This document shows, one piece after another, positions 38,217 through 46,408 of a stretch of DNA of 64,000 nucleotides (positions are counted from its first letter, which is position 1; each line of letters begins with the position of its first letter). A program made the position numbers and the translations under genes. Location: positions 1,426,001 through 1,490,000 of the forward strand of contig OY969802.1 in NCBI GenBank assembly GCA_963703235.1, read 5' to 3'. This DNA is from VRUE01 sp963703235. GTDB taxonomy: Bacteria; Actinomycetota; Thermoleophilia; Solirubrobacterales; 70-9. The notes below the pieces were generated by a model. That model did not search any database, had not been told where the DNA came from, and saw nothing but the letters and a program-made list of their open reading frames with translations.

Positions 38217-39439
38217 CTGCCCGGCCCCGGTTTGAAGATGCGGAAATGGCGAACCGCCGGCGTCGGGTCGCGGGTGCCGGATTCGTCGATAGCCACCACC
38301 GCGAAGCGGTGCCTGCCGACCGATAGGCCGGTGTAGGTCTTCGGCGACCAGCACGACCTGAACGGCCGCCGGTCGAGCTTGCACCGGTAGCGCGCTTCGA
38401 CTCCGCGGCGAGCGGCAAAGAGGATCTTCGCCGTGCCCTTGCTCACCTTGATCTGCTTGCGGATAAAGGTGTCAGGGGGAGGAGCGACGAACCGCACCAC
38501 CGGTTCGATGACCATCAGGTTGAACCACCCCCATTGCCCACCGGCGCCGTCGACCGCGATCGCGTAGGCCTGCCCTGCGACCGCAGGAAAGCTGACGCCG
38601 CCGAGCCCGCCGAGCGAGCAACTCCGGAGCCCCCCGCCGCCCGGGGTCTCCGGCACCGCGGGATAGGCCGACGGGGTCCCAACCGGAGTCAGCGCCGTCA
38701 CCGAGCTCCCTCTGTACACGCCGAGCACCGGGTGGAAGCCGCCGTGGCAAGGGAGGACCTGGGCGGTCCCGCTCTGCTTCGCGGTCCAGGTGAACCAGAC
38801 CGACGAGCCGGTTTGGCTTCCACCGTGGACCGGCTCTCCGGTCTCCCTGCCAGCGCCCTCGGTCGTTCCCCTGTTTGCGTAGCTCGCACCGGACTGGATC
38901 GTCGTCGCGTGCGCGAAGTCGTCGTTCTCCGGAACGGGAGAGGTGTTGCTCAGCGTGAGGATGAACTCGCCTCCGCCTATGGCGCCGTCGACGGCGATCC
39001 GATACTCGACACCGGCCGCGGCGCGAAATTCGAGGTCCGGGGACGCACACTGGGTGCCGCTGTGGTCGGAGCCGACTTCGACCAGCGAGCCGACGGACGT
39101 TCCCCTGTAGACGGCAAGCAGCGTTTCGAAGCTGCTATCGCAGCTGAGCCGGATCAGGCCCGATCGGGCCGGTGTCCAGCGGTACCAAACCGAGGTGCCA
39201 CCCGAGTCGCCGGCGTGGTTCGGCTCGCCCGCTTGAACGGTCGCTTCGACCGTGGTCCCGACGCTGACGGGCGAGCCCCCGAGCAGCTCAGTTGCATCGG
39301 CGAAGTCGTCGTTGGGTGGTGGCGCCGCGCTGGCGGAACCGGGCGCCGCGAGCAGGGACAGCAGCGCGATCAGTATCGCCAGTGCCCAACCGTTGCGGGA
39401 CCGCTGGTCGCGGTCCCGTCGTGCCCCTGCCAGAGACAT
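38213..39439 (-). CDS. secreted protein with two NDDFA-type beta domains
   Basis: 408 residues. A long hydrophobic signal (GWALAILIALLSLLAAPGSA) is followed by two copies of a PPC-like beta-sandwich, each starting NDDFA (APPPNDDFADATELLGGSPV; VPENDDFAHATTIQSGASYA) and containing SVWYRWT or SVWFTWT. The C-terminus (RYRCKLDRRPFRSCWSPKTY followed by TGLSVGRHRFAVVAIDESGT) is the same module found at the ends of both S8 peptidases in this window. It is probably exported and surface-bound. It is coupled to the next gene by a 4-base overlap. Confidence 0.8.
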   Translation of the reverse strand: MSLAGARRDRDQRSRNGWALAILIALLSLLAAPGSASAAPPPNDDFADATELLGGSPVSVGTTVEATVQAGEPNHAGDSGGTSVWYRWTPARSGLIRLSCDSSFETLLAVYRGTSVGSLVEVGSDHSGTQCASPDLEFRAAAGVEYRIAVDGAIGGGEFILTLSNTSPVPENDDFAHATTIQSGASYANRGTTEGAGRETGEPVHGGSQTGSSVWFTWTAKQSGTAQVLPCHGGFHPVLGVYRGSSVTALTPVGTPSAYPAVPETPGGGGLRSCSLGGLGGVSFPAVAGQAYAIAVDGAGGQWGWFNLMVIEPVVRFVAPPPDTFIRKQIKVSKGTAKILFAARRGVEARYRCKLDRRPFRSCWSPKTYTGLSVGRHRFAVVAIDESGTRDPTPAVRHFRIFKPGPGR

Positions 39440-39504
39440 CCCGATTAAGGATACGGCCTGTTTCCTAGTGGCACCGTCATTTCCGGTGGCGACCGAGCGC
39501 TGCG

Positions 39505-39639
39505 TCAGAGATGCGGCCGAAAATGGTGGTGCCGAGGCCGCTGCTCAGGCGCCGGATCGCGGAGCAGGAGGGCGCAGGCGAGGCCGCCGAACCAGAGCGC
39601 CCAACGAGTCAGGCCCTGCGCCGGTGGCGGTTCCGTCAC
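39505..39639 (-). CDS. possible 44-residue membrane peptide coupled to the P450
   Basis: A GTG at 39637-39639 overlaps the P450 stop (GTGA). The frame reads MTEPPPAQGLTRWALWFGGL then ACALLLRDPAPEQRPRHHHF to a stop. It has a short hydrophobic stretch and a His/Arg-rich end. Supported only by the overlap and composition. Confidence 0.35.
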   Translation of the reverse strand: MTEPPPAQGLTRWALWFGGLACALLLRDPAPEQRPRHHHFRPHL

Positions 39640-41084
39640 CGGCGGGACAGTACCCGCATCTCCAGACCGCCCCGGGGAGAGAGGGTCGGCATCTGGCGCA
39701 CCGTCATCGTGCGGCCGGGCATCGCGTCGAGCCGCTGCCGCTGCAGCAGCATCGTCGCCACCAGCTTCACCTCGGTCTGGCCGAAGCGCTTGCCGATGCA
39801 GATCCGCCGGCCGCCGCCGAACGGCACGTAGGCGCCGCGCGGCAGCGCCGCCTTGCTCTCGCGCGTGAAGCGCTCCGGGATGAACGCCTCCGGCTCCGGG
39901 AAGACCTCCGGGATGCGGTGACTGGCCCACGAGCAGTAGTTGACGTAGGCGCCCCGCTTGACCTGGTAGCCGCCGAACTCGAAGTCGCGGACGGCGCGGC
40001 GCGGTCCGATCCAGGCCGGCGGGTAGAGCCGCAGCACCTCGTCGAGGACCATCTCCAGGTAGGGCATCTCGCGCTCGAGCCGGTCGATGTCGGGCGCCTC
40101 GCCGCCCAGCACCTCGTCCTGCTCCTCCTGCAGGCGGGCGACCACGTCGGGGTGGCGCGCCAGCTCGTGCATCATGAAGGTCAGGGTCGAGGTCGAGGTG
40201 TCGTGGCCGGCGAACATCAGCGTCATCGCCTGGTCGCGCACCTCCTTGTCGGAGAAGCCCTCCCCCGCCCCGTCGCGTACCCCCAGCAGCAGGCTGAGGA
40301 TGTCCATCTTCTCGGGGTCGGGGCTGGCCCGGCGCTGGGCGATCTCGCCGTAGACGATCTCGTCGAGGATCGCCCGCGAGGCGACCATCTTCGACCAGGG
40401 CGAGCCCGGGCCCCGCAGCAGCCTCAGGTGGAAGTCGATCCCGTAGAAGCCGAGCGCCCGCTCGAAGTGCTCGGCGGCGGCGGCCCCCTTTCCGGCCTCG
40501 TCGGGATCGAGGCCGAGCAGCGCCCGCATCGCGATCCGCATCGCCAGGCCGCGCATCCACTCGTAGACGTCGACCGCCTGGCCCGGCCGCAGCGCCTCGA
40601 TCGCCGGCGTCGCCTCGGCGACCATCGCCGCGACCGAGGCCGCGACCTGCTCGCGGTGGAAGGCCGGCATCATGATCTCGCGCGCCCGGTCGTGGTAGGC
40701 GTCGTCGATCGTCAGCAGGCCGTCGCCGAGCAGGGGGATCAGGTCGCCGAAGCTGCCCTCGCGCCAGTGGAAGTTCTCGGGATGGGAGACGGTGACGAAG
40801 TGGTTCGCCTCCGGGCCGAGCATGAAGACGACCTGGCTGTGGAGGAGGCGGGCGCTGAAGATCGGCCCGTGCTCCTCGTAGAGGGAGAGCAGCATCGGCA
40901 GCGGGTCGCGAGCGGCCTGCAGGGTGCGGGCGAAGCTGAAGTCCTGCGGCCCCGGCGGGTAGGCGCCGCGGCGGCGAACGCGGACCTCGGCGCGGACGTC
41001 GTCGAGCAGGCGGACGACCGGGTTGTCGCTGAGCTGCTTCGGCGGCGGCACCCGGCGGGTCGGGGCGGCGGTCGCGGGCGGCAT
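39636..41084 (-). CDS. cytochrome P450
   Basis: 482 residues. I-helix oxygen motif FAGHDTSTSTLTF, K-helix EVLRLYPPAW with the ExxR pair, PERF region FIPERFTRES, and the heme loop PFGGGRRICIGKRFG with the cysteine ligand. There is no N-terminal membrane anchor, as expected for a bacterial enzyme. Electron donors are not encoded next to it. TAGGAT 6 nt before the ATG suggests a leaderless mRNA. Substrate unknown; the motif style is closest to fatty-acid or xenobiotic CYP groups, which is only an impression. Confidence 0.95.
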   Translation of the reverse strand: MPPATAAPTRRVPPPKQLSDNPVVRLLDDVRAEVRVRRRGAYPPGPQDFSFARTLQAARDPLPMLLSLYEEHGPIFSARLLHSQVVFMLGPEANHFVTVSHPENFHWREGSFGDLIPLLGDGLLTIDDAYHDRAREIMMPAFHREQVAASVAAMVAEATPAIEALRPGQAVDVYEWMRGLAMRIAMRALLGLDPDEAGKGAAAAEHFERALGFYGIDFHLRLLRGPGSPWSKMVASRAILDEIVYGEIAQRRASPDPEKMDILSLLLGVRDGAGEGFSDKEVRDQAMTLMFAGHDTSTSTLTFMMHELARHPDVVARLQEEQDEVLGGEAPDIDRLEREMPYLEMVLDEVLRLYPPAWIGPRRAVRDFEFGGYQVKRGAYVNYCSWASHRIPEVFPEPEAFIPERFTRESKAALPRGAYVPFGGGRRICIGKRFGQTEVKLVATMLLQRQRLDAMPGRTMTVRQMPTLSPRGGLEMRVLSRR

Positions 41085-41090
41085 CGTTCG

Positions 41091-41096
41091 ATCCTA
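41091..41096 (-). promoter_or_regulatory. candidate -10 box of the P450 gene (leaderless)
   Basis: TAGGAT on the minus strand, 6 nt before the ATG. It lies between the rlmN stop and the P450 start. Confidence 0.4.
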
Positions 41097-42083
41097 GCTG
41101 GCTGACCGGCCAGTCGCCGCGAGCTGGCCGCAGGCGGCCTCGATGTCGCGGCCGCGGGTGAGACGGACGGTCGCGCCGAGGCGGTGCTCGGCGAGAATCG
41201 CCCGGAAGCGCTCGATCCGCTCCGGCGAGGACCCCTCGTAGGCGCCGGTCGGGTTGTAGGGGATCAGGTTGACCTTGTAGGCGCGGGGGTCGAGCAGAGC
41301 GGCGAGCTGACGGGCGTGCTCGGGCAGGTCGTTGACGCCGTCGAGCATCACGTACTCGACGAAGACCTTGCGCCGGCGCCGGGCGAGGTAGCGCTCGCAG
41401 GCGGCGAGCACCTCGCGCAGCGGGTAGCGGTCGTTGACCGGCATCAGCTGCGAGCGCAGGCCGTCGTTGGGGGCGTGCAGCGAGAGCGCCAGGGCTACCG
41501 GCATCTCGCACTCGGCGAGGCGGTCGATGCCGGGCACCCAGCCGACGGTCGAGATCGCGGTGCGGCGGTGGCTGACGCCGAGGTCGGGCAGCCGCTCGCA
41601 GGCGGCCAGGACCTCGTCGAGGTTCATCGTCGGCTCCCCCATCCCCATGAAGACGACGTGGTCGATCGGTTCGATCCGTCGAAAGTGGAGGGCCTGGTCG
41701 AGGATCTCGTCGGTGCCGAGGTTGCGGCCGAACTTCATCTGGCCGGTGGCGCAGAAGGTGCAGGTCAGCGGGCAGCCGGACTGCGAGGAGAGGCAGACCG
41801 AGCGGCGGCCGTCGCGGTAGCGCATCAGCACCGCCTCCAGCGGCCGACCGTCGGCGGTGTCGAACAGCACCTTGACGGTGCCGTCGTCGGACTTCGCCTC
41901 GGCCCGCACGGCCAGGGTCGAGAGCGCCACCGCCGCGGCGAGCCGCTCGCGCAGCGCCGCCGGCAGGTTGGTCATCTCCGCATACTCGCGCGCCCCGCGC
42001 GCCACCCACTCCCAGACCTGGGAGGCGCGGTAGGAAGGCTCGCCCGCGTCGGCAAGCGTCCGCTGCAGGAGCGCACGATCCAC
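41094..42083 (-). CDS. rlmN: 23S rRNA (adenine-C2)-methyltransferase RlmN
   Basis: 329 residues. A radical-SAM enzyme that methylates A2503 of 23S rRNA and A37 of some tRNAs. Fe-S motif SGCPLTCTFCATGQMKFGRN gives the Cx3Cx2C cysteines; FMGMGEPTMNLDEV is the SAM GGE-like motif. The N-terminal helical domain has YRASQVWEWVARGAREYAEM. A conserved Cys is in the C-terminal DIEAACGQLA. GTG start with TACGCT 6 nt before it. A family D palindrome lies immediately upstream. Confidence 0.95.
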   Translation of the reverse strand: MDRALLQRTLADAGEPSYRASQVWEWVARGAREYAEMTNLPAALRERLAAAVALSTLAVRAEAKSDDGTVKVLFDTADGRPLEAVLMRYRDGRRSVCLSSQSGCPLTCTFCATGQMKFGRNLGTDEILDQALHFRRIEPIDHVVFMGMGEPTMNLDEVLAACERLPDLGVSHRRTAISTVGWVPGIDRLAECEMPVALALSLHAPNDGLRSQLMPVNDRYPLREVLAACERYLARRRRKVFVEYVMLDGVNDLPEHARQLAALLDPRAYKVNLIPYNPTGAYEGSSPERIERFRAILAEHRLGATVRLTRGRDIEAACGQLAATGRSAS

Positions 42084-42089
42084 CCGCCG

Positions 42090-42095
42090 AGCGTA
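42090..42095 (-). promoter_or_regulatory. candidate -10 box of rlmN (leaderless)
   Basis: TACGCT on the minus strand, 6 nt before the GTG start. Confidence 0.4.
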
Positions 42096-42101
42096 GCGAG
42101 G

Positions 42102-42152
42102 GGACGAGCCGTGAGTTGAGCACCCTATGGGTGCTCAACTCACGGCTCGTCC
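42102..42152. repeat. family D palindrome, copy 3 (perfect)
   Basis: Arms 42102-42125 and 42129-42152 are exact complements over 24 bp (GGACGAGCCGTGAGTTGAGC at the outer end) with loop TAT. It lies 8 nt after the stop of the DUF4234-like gene and is almost identical to copy 1 at 13805-13855, 28 kb away. Confidence 0.9.
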
Positions 42153-42160
42153 GGCGCGGA

Positions 42161-42685
42161 CTACGGGGAGGGCGGCTGCTGCGGCGGCGCGCCCGGTGGC
42201 TGCTGCTGCGGGGGCTGCTCCTGCTCCGGCAGCGGCGGCGGCATCTCGGTCGCGGGCGCCGGCGGCAGCTCCTGTCCCGGCAGGGCCTCCGCCTCCTCGC
42301 GCCAGATCTCGTTCAGCGAGACCTGGATGTAGGCCCAGAGGCCCGGCGAGAGCAGCAGGTAGAGGATGATCGCGATCCAGCCGTTGAGCGGCTCCCTGCC
42401 GGCGAGCCGCGAGGCGCCCATCACCCGCTTGGTCCCGCGCCAGTAGGTGATCAGAGCCGGCACGATGATGAGGCCGCCCGGGAACAGCGCCAGCAGCGAG
42501 TTGGTCGGGTTCTGGCCGAGGTCGTATCCCTTCGCCTTGCCGTAATCCCGCAGCTCGCGGTTGATCCGGTACCACCAGACGAGGTGGTAGATGCCGAGCG
42601 TGATCAGCGGCAGCAGCGCCGCCGCCCAAGGGCTGCGGATCTTCACCTGGTCCTGCGTGCCACGGATGTTCATCTCGTAGGCCAT
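42161..42685 (-). CDS. DUF4234-like small membrane protein
   Basis: 174 residues with three membrane segments (AALLPLITLGIYHLVWWYRI; SLLALFPGGLIIVPALITYW; NGWIAIILYLLLSPGLWAYI). The first contains the Tyr-x-x-x-Trp-Trp-Tyr pattern typical of DUF4234. The C-terminal 40 residues are Pro/Gln-rich and cytoplasmic or flexible. Role unknown. Confidence 0.75.
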   Translation of the reverse strand: MAYEMNIRGTQDQVKIRSPWAAALLPLITLGIYHLVWWYRINRELRDYGKAKGYDLGQNPTNSLLALFPGGLIIVPALITYWRGTKRVMGASRLAGREPLNGWIAIILYLLLSPGLWAYIQVSLNEIWREEAEALPGQELPPAPATEMPPPLPEQEQPPQQQPPGAPPQQPPSP

Positions 42686-42727
42686 GCAACCTCCGTTCTG
42701 GTGGAACCGCCGGTGGTGATCACGACC

Positions 42728-44158
42728 CTAGCCCACCGGACGGCCGCTTTCCAGCATTTCGGCCGCCGCCCGCTCCGCGGCCTGCAGGGCGCCCTCCATG
42801 TAGCCGCTCCAGACCGTCGCCGTCTCGGTACCCGCCCAGTGGACGCGACCGAGCGGCTCGCGCAGCGCCGGCCCGCACTCGGTCCAACCGCCCGGCCCGA
42901 AGTTCGACGTGGGCCCGCCCCCCGACCACTCCTCCGCCGACCACTCCTGTTCGGCGTAGTCGAGCGGCTGTTCGGCGCGGCGGCCGAAGAGGCGAGCGAA
43001 GCAGCCGAGCACGGCGGCGCGCCGTTCCGCCTCGCTCTTTCCCTGCAGGTCGGCCACCTCCGGGCCGCCGACGAAGCCGAGCAGGACGCCGGTGGAGGCG
43101 TCGCGGGGCGAGCTGTCGAAGGTGAGCGTCACCGGGCCGCCGTCGCACACCGCCTCGCCGCTGAGGTCGTCGTCGCGCCAGAAGGGGCGCTCGTAGAGCG
43201 CCATGCACTTGGTCAGCCGCCCCGGGCGCAGGCTCTCGCCGAGGCGGCGGCGAGGCTCGGGCAGGACCGGGTCGAACTCGATCCGGCCCGCGATCGCCGG
43301 CGGCAGGGCGACGAGCGCCCGCTCCGCCTCCACCTCGACCCCGTCGGCGGCGACGGTGACGGAGTCCTCCCCCTGCGCGATCCTGCGCACCGGCGCGCCG
43401 AGGCGGACGCGGTCGCCGAGCGACTCGGCCAGCCCCAGCGCCAACAGCTGGGCGCCCCCGTCGAGGCGATCCTGCTGGGCGCCCCCCTCGGTGTCGAGCA
43501 GTGCGTCGAAGCTGCCGGCCGAGCTGACGTAGAAGAGGACGTGGAGCATCGAGAGCTCCTCCGGCCCGGCCCCCCAGACCGTACGGCCGGCGAGGGCGAT
43601 CAGCTCGCGGGCGCTCTCGGTGCGCACATTCTGCGCGCACCACTCGGCGAGCGTCTGCCCGTCCAGCTCGGCAGCCCGCTCCGCCGCCCACGGCTCCTCG
43701 GCCGAGACGCCCCGAGCGAGGCGATCGAGCCGGCGGCGGGCGAGGAAGACGTCCCAGAGGACGCGGGGGCCGACACGGGGGATCGTGCCCCTGTAGAGGC
43801 GGCGCCTGCCACCGAGGTCGAGCAGGTTCTGGCCGGCGCCGTGCTGGGGGAAGATCTCGACCCCCAGATCGGCGGCAAGCCGCTGCACCCGGGTGTGGTC
43901 GGCGCCGACCCACTGGCCGCCTACGTCGACCTGGATGCCGGCGGTGAGGAACGCGTTGAGCAGCCGCCCGCCGACCCGGTCGCGCGCCTCGAGCACGACC
44001 ACGTCCCTCCCCTCGGCGACGAGGACCTGCGCCGCGCGCAACCCCGAGAGGCCGGCGCCGGCGACGACGACGTCAGCGCTGAGTCTCGACACGTCCTCGA
44101 CCTCCCCTCGGCCCATCCCGGTCCATTCGGGCCAGCTTGGCAGGAAACCTTTCGTCAC
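42728..44158 (-). CDS. flavin-containing amine oxidase
   Basis: 476 residues. N-terminal FAD Rossmann motif VVVAGAGLSGLRAAQVLVAE followed by VVLEARDRVGGR, then the substrate-side IQVDVGGQWVGADHTRVQRL. C-terminal FAD segment VHWAGTETATVWSGYMEGAL. These place it in the monoamine oxidase / protoporphyrinogen-oxidase-like family. It oxidises amines or amino acids with oxygen; the substrate is unknown. The first 26 residues before DVVVAG are not conserved, so the start could be slightly downstream. Confidence 0.92.
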   Translation of the reverse strand: MTKGFLPSWPEWTGMGRGEVEDVSRLSADVVVAGAGLSGLRAAQVLVAEGRDVVVLEARDRVGGRLLNAFLTAGIQVDVGGQWVGADHTRVQRLAADLGVEIFPQHGAGQNLLDLGGRRRLYRGTIPRVGPRVLWDVFLARRRLDRLARGVSAEEPWAAERAAELDGQTLAEWCAQNVRTESARELIALAGRTVWGAGPEELSMLHVLFYVSSAGSFDALLDTEGGAQQDRLDGGAQLLALGLAESLGDRVRLGAPVRRIAQGEDSVTVAADGVEVEAERALVALPPAIAGRIEFDPVLPEPRRRLGESLRPGRLTKCMALYERPFWRDDDLSGEAVCDGGPVTLTFDSSPRDASTGVLLGFVGGPEVADLQGKSEAERRAAVLGCFARLFGRRAEQPLDYAEQEWSAEEWSGGGPTSNFGPGGWTECGPALREPLGRVHWAGTETATVWSGYMEGALQAAERAAAEMLESGRPVG

Positions 44159-44226
44159 GCACGGCGTCCACCTCGTGTCACCGCTTCCATAACGGGCCGG
44201 ACGCTCGAATTACAGTTGGCATCCAG

Positions 44227-44751
44227 ATGGAGCTGCCGATCCTGCGCACCAAGCGGGCCACGCTGAGGCCGCTGGCAGAGCGCGACCTCAATGAGCTGGA
44301 GCAGATCGTCGCGAGCGCCGGCGTCGCCGAGTGGTGGGGCGACGTGGAAGACCGCGAGAAGCTGCGCCGGGACCTCAGGTGCGACGACGAAGACGACAGC
44401 GGCGCCCTCACGCTCGAAGTCGACGGCGCGGTCGCCGGCTGGCTCGGCGTCTGGGAGGAGAACGAGCCCGGCTACCGCCACGGCGGCCTCGACATCATGC
44501 TGGCGCCGTCGGCGCAGGGACGGGGAATCGGCCCCGAGGCGCTGCGGGCGGCGATCCGCTGGTTGATCGACGAGCGCGGTCACCACCGCGTCACGATCGA
44601 CCCCGCCCGCGCCAACGAGCGGGCGATCCGCGTCTACGAATCGGTCGGCTTTCGCCCGGTCGGAACGATGCGCCGTTACGAGCGCGATCCTGCCGGGGGC
44701 TGGCGCGACGGCCTGCTGATGGACCTGCTCGCCGACGAGCTCAACTACTGA
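44227..44751 (+). CDS. GNAT family N-acetyltransferase
   Basis: 174 residues. RLRPLAERD-like opening (RTKRATLRPLAERDLNELEQ), the acetyl-CoA pyrophosphate loop LAPSAQGRGIGPEALRAAIR, and the end NERAIRVYESVGFRPVGTMR. This most resembles aminoglycoside 6'-acetyltransferase-like and RimJ-like branches, but the acceptor cannot be assigned. The ATG at 44227 is chosen because the family starts there; TACAGT lies 8-10 nt upstream. Divergent from the amine oxidase. Confidence 0.85.
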   Translation: MELPILRTKRATLRPLAERDLNELEQIVASAGVAEWWGDVEDREKLRRDLRCDDEDDSGALTLEVDGAVAGWLGVWEENEPGYRHGGLDIMLAPSAQGRGIGPEALRAAIRWLIDERGHHRVTIDPARANERAIRVYESVGFRPVGTMRRYERDPAGGWRDGLLMDLLADELNY

Positions 44752-44772
44752 CCGCGGGCCGCGCCAGAACGG

Positions 44773-44778
44773 TAGATT
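44773..44778 (+). promoter_or_regulatory. candidate -10 box of the SnoaL-like gene (leaderless)
   Basis: TAGATT ends 7 nt before the GTG at 44786, favouring that start over an in-frame TTG at 44777 that lies inside the box. Confidence 0.4.
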
Positions 44779-44785
44779 GACCGCC

Positions 44786-45220
44786 GTGAGCGAAGCCGAC
44801 GGCATCGAGGCCCTGAGCGCCGCGATCGAGCGCTACAACGAGGCCTGGAACGCCCACGACGTCGACGCGATCGTCGCCATGCACGCCCCCGACATGGTCT
44901 TCGCCAACCACACCGCCGGCGAGTCGGCGAGCGGCGAGGAGGTGCGGGCGCACATCGCCTCGATCTTCGCGAGCTGGCCCGACCTTCGCTTCGAGACGCG
45001 GCGGCTCTACGTGCGCGACGGGTTGGTCGTGCAGGAGTGGACGGCGACGGCGACCCACACCAGGCCGATGCGCCGGGGTGAGATCGAGGCGCCGCCGAGC
45101 GGGCGCACGATCGGCTGGGACGGGATCGACTCGATCCCCTTCGAGGACGGCCTCGTCAAGCGCAAGGACGTCTACTCGGACTCGGTCTCGATCCTGCGCC
45201 AGGTCGGCCTGCTCGACTGA
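44786..45220 (+). CDS. SnoaL-like / NTF2-fold protein
   Basis: About 144 residues. Opening helix IERYNEAWNAHDVDAIVAMH followed by FANHTAGESASGEEVRAHIA and DLRFETRRLYVRDGLVVQEW is the standard SnoaL polyketide-cyclase-like fold. The family covers cyclases, isomerases, hydrolases and binding proteins, so no reaction is assigned. It lies just downstream of the GNAT gene but has its own promoter-like box. Confidence 0.78.
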   Translation: MSEADGIEALSAAIERYNEAWNAHDVDAIVAMHAPDMVFANHTAGESASGEEVRAHIASIFASWPDLRFETRRLYVRDGLVVQEWTATATHTRPMRRGEIEAPPSGRTIGWDGIDSIPFEDGLVKRKDVYSDSVSILRQVGLLD

Positions 45221-45244
45221 AGGGATCACGGGGCACGACCGGGT

Positions 45245-45703
45245 TCAGCGCCGCAGTCCAGACAGGCGGGTGCGAAGGAATGAGGGCCAGACACGCGGGC
45301 GCCGGGCGACGGTAAGCGCGATAGGCGCCGAGTCGAAGTAGGAGACGCGTTCCGTCGCCAGGCCGTCCTCGCCGATGACGAAGCGATCGACGGCGTGCCA
45401 GGAGATCGGTCCGCCTCCGGCGCTGCCGCTCAGGGTGAACTCGATCAGGACGCCGTCCCCCGTCGCGCCCCAGCGGTGGACCTCTGCGGTCAGGTCCAGG
45501 ATCGAGTCGAGCAGCTGCGCGAAGGTGCGCTTGCCCTCGGCGAGACTGTTGGTGGTCGGCGTCATCGGCGCGACCAGGCGGACCCGCTCCGCCAGGATCG
45601 TCTCCAGCCGCTGCGGCGTCGGCGCTTCCCAGTACTCGCCGAAGCGGCGTGCGAAGTCGCTCGCCATCGCCACCCGCGCCTGGTCGGGCCCGGCCTCGCT
45701 CAC
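45245..45703 (-). CDS. SnoaL-like / NTF2-fold protein in the TetR operon
   Basis: 152 residues. FARRFGEYWEAPTPQRLETI, LDSILDLTAEVHRWGATGDG, VLIEFTLSG and WHAVDRFVIGEDGLATERVS fit the NTF2-like fold. Its GTG start overlaps the TetR stop (GTGA), so it is translated from the TetR transcript. Small NTF2-fold proteins beside TetR genes often handle the regulator's ligand, but that is inference. Confidence 0.75.
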   Translation of the reverse strand: MSEAGPDQARVAMASDFARRFGEYWEAPTPQRLETILAERVRLVAPMTPTTNSLAEGKRTFAQLLDSILDLTAEVHRWGATGDGVLIEFTLSGSAGGGPISWHAVDRFVIGEDGLATERVSYFDSAPIALTVARRPRVWPSFLRTRLSGLRR

Positions 45704-46302
45704 GTCCCTGCCTCCGCCAGGAGGCGCTCGATCGCGGCGCGGGCGTAGTCGAAGACGCGGCGGTCGCCGGAGAGGCGGTAGCGCGAGTTGGCCCCCATCA
45801 CCACGGCGTAGAGCTCGAAGGCGACCCGGTCCGGGTCCGGCAGGCCGGCGATCCGGGCCTGGCGCTCGAGCTCACCGAGCCAGGCGTCGAGGGCGCCCGC
45901 GATCGCGTCCCGCACCGGTCCCGGGCGGTCGTCGTACTCGGCCGCCGTCGAGGCCCAGAAGCAGCCGCCGGAGTAGGCGCCGGCGTCGAGGTGAGCGAGG
46001 TAGGCGTCGGCCATCGCCCGCAGGCGGGGGGCCCCGTCGGGTGCCCCAGCCGCCGGGTCGATCACCGCCTGGCGGAAGCGGCGCGCGGCGGCCTCGACCG
46101 TCGCCAATTGCAGCTCCTGCTTGGAGCCGAAGTGGGCGAAGAGGCCGCTCTTGCTCATCTCCAGGTCGGCGGCGAGGCGCCCGATCGTCAACCCCTCCAA
46201 CCCCTCGGCCGAAGCTAGGTCGACAGCGCGATCGAGGATCGCCGCCCGCGTCGCGGCGCCCTTGCGGGGCCGCTCTGCGGTCGGCGTCGCGGGCGCGCTC
46301 AT
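45700..46302 (-). CDS. TetR family transcriptional regulator
   Basis: 200 residues. N-terminal HTH TRAAILDRAVDLASAEGLEG then LTIGRLAADLEMSKSGLFAH and FGSKQELQLATVEAA, typical of TetR with C-terminal TetR_C-like helices and a GGCFWASTAAEYDDRPGPVR segment. The ATG at 46300-46302 is chosen because the HTH begins 15 residues later; a longer frame is unconserved. TAGCCT lies 7 nt upstream and a perfect 16-bp palindrome (46323-46338) lies just behind it, so autoregulation is likely. Confidence 0.92.
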   Translation of the reverse strand: MSAPATPTAERPRKGAATRAAILDRAVDLASAEGLEGLTIGRLAADLEMSKSGLFAHFGSKQELQLATVEAAARRFRQAVIDPAAGAPDGAPRLRAMADAYLAHLDAGAYSGGCFWASTAAEYDDRPGPVRDAIAGALDAWLGELERQARIAGLPDPDRVAFELYAVVMGANSRYRLSGDRRVFDYARAAIERLLAEAGT

Positions 46303-46309
46303 GGACCTC

Positions 46310-46338
46310 AGGCTACAGAAAAGCACGAACGTTCGTGC
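46310..46338. promoter_or_regulatory. TetR operator and -10 box between tetR and cupin genes
   Basis: GCACGAACGTTCGTGC (46323-46338) is a perfect palindrome. On the minus strand the candidate -10 box TAGCCT (46315-46310) lies 7 bases downstream of it, so the palindrome falls in the promoter spacer of tetR and about 70 bp before the divergent cupin gene. Both genes could be repressed by the same TetR. Confidence 0.65.
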
Positions 46339-46408
46339 AAATCGACTACCATCCGCCGCTGATCCGGCAGACAAGGCCGGGCATGCCAAACCTTCAGGAG
46401 GAGAGCCC

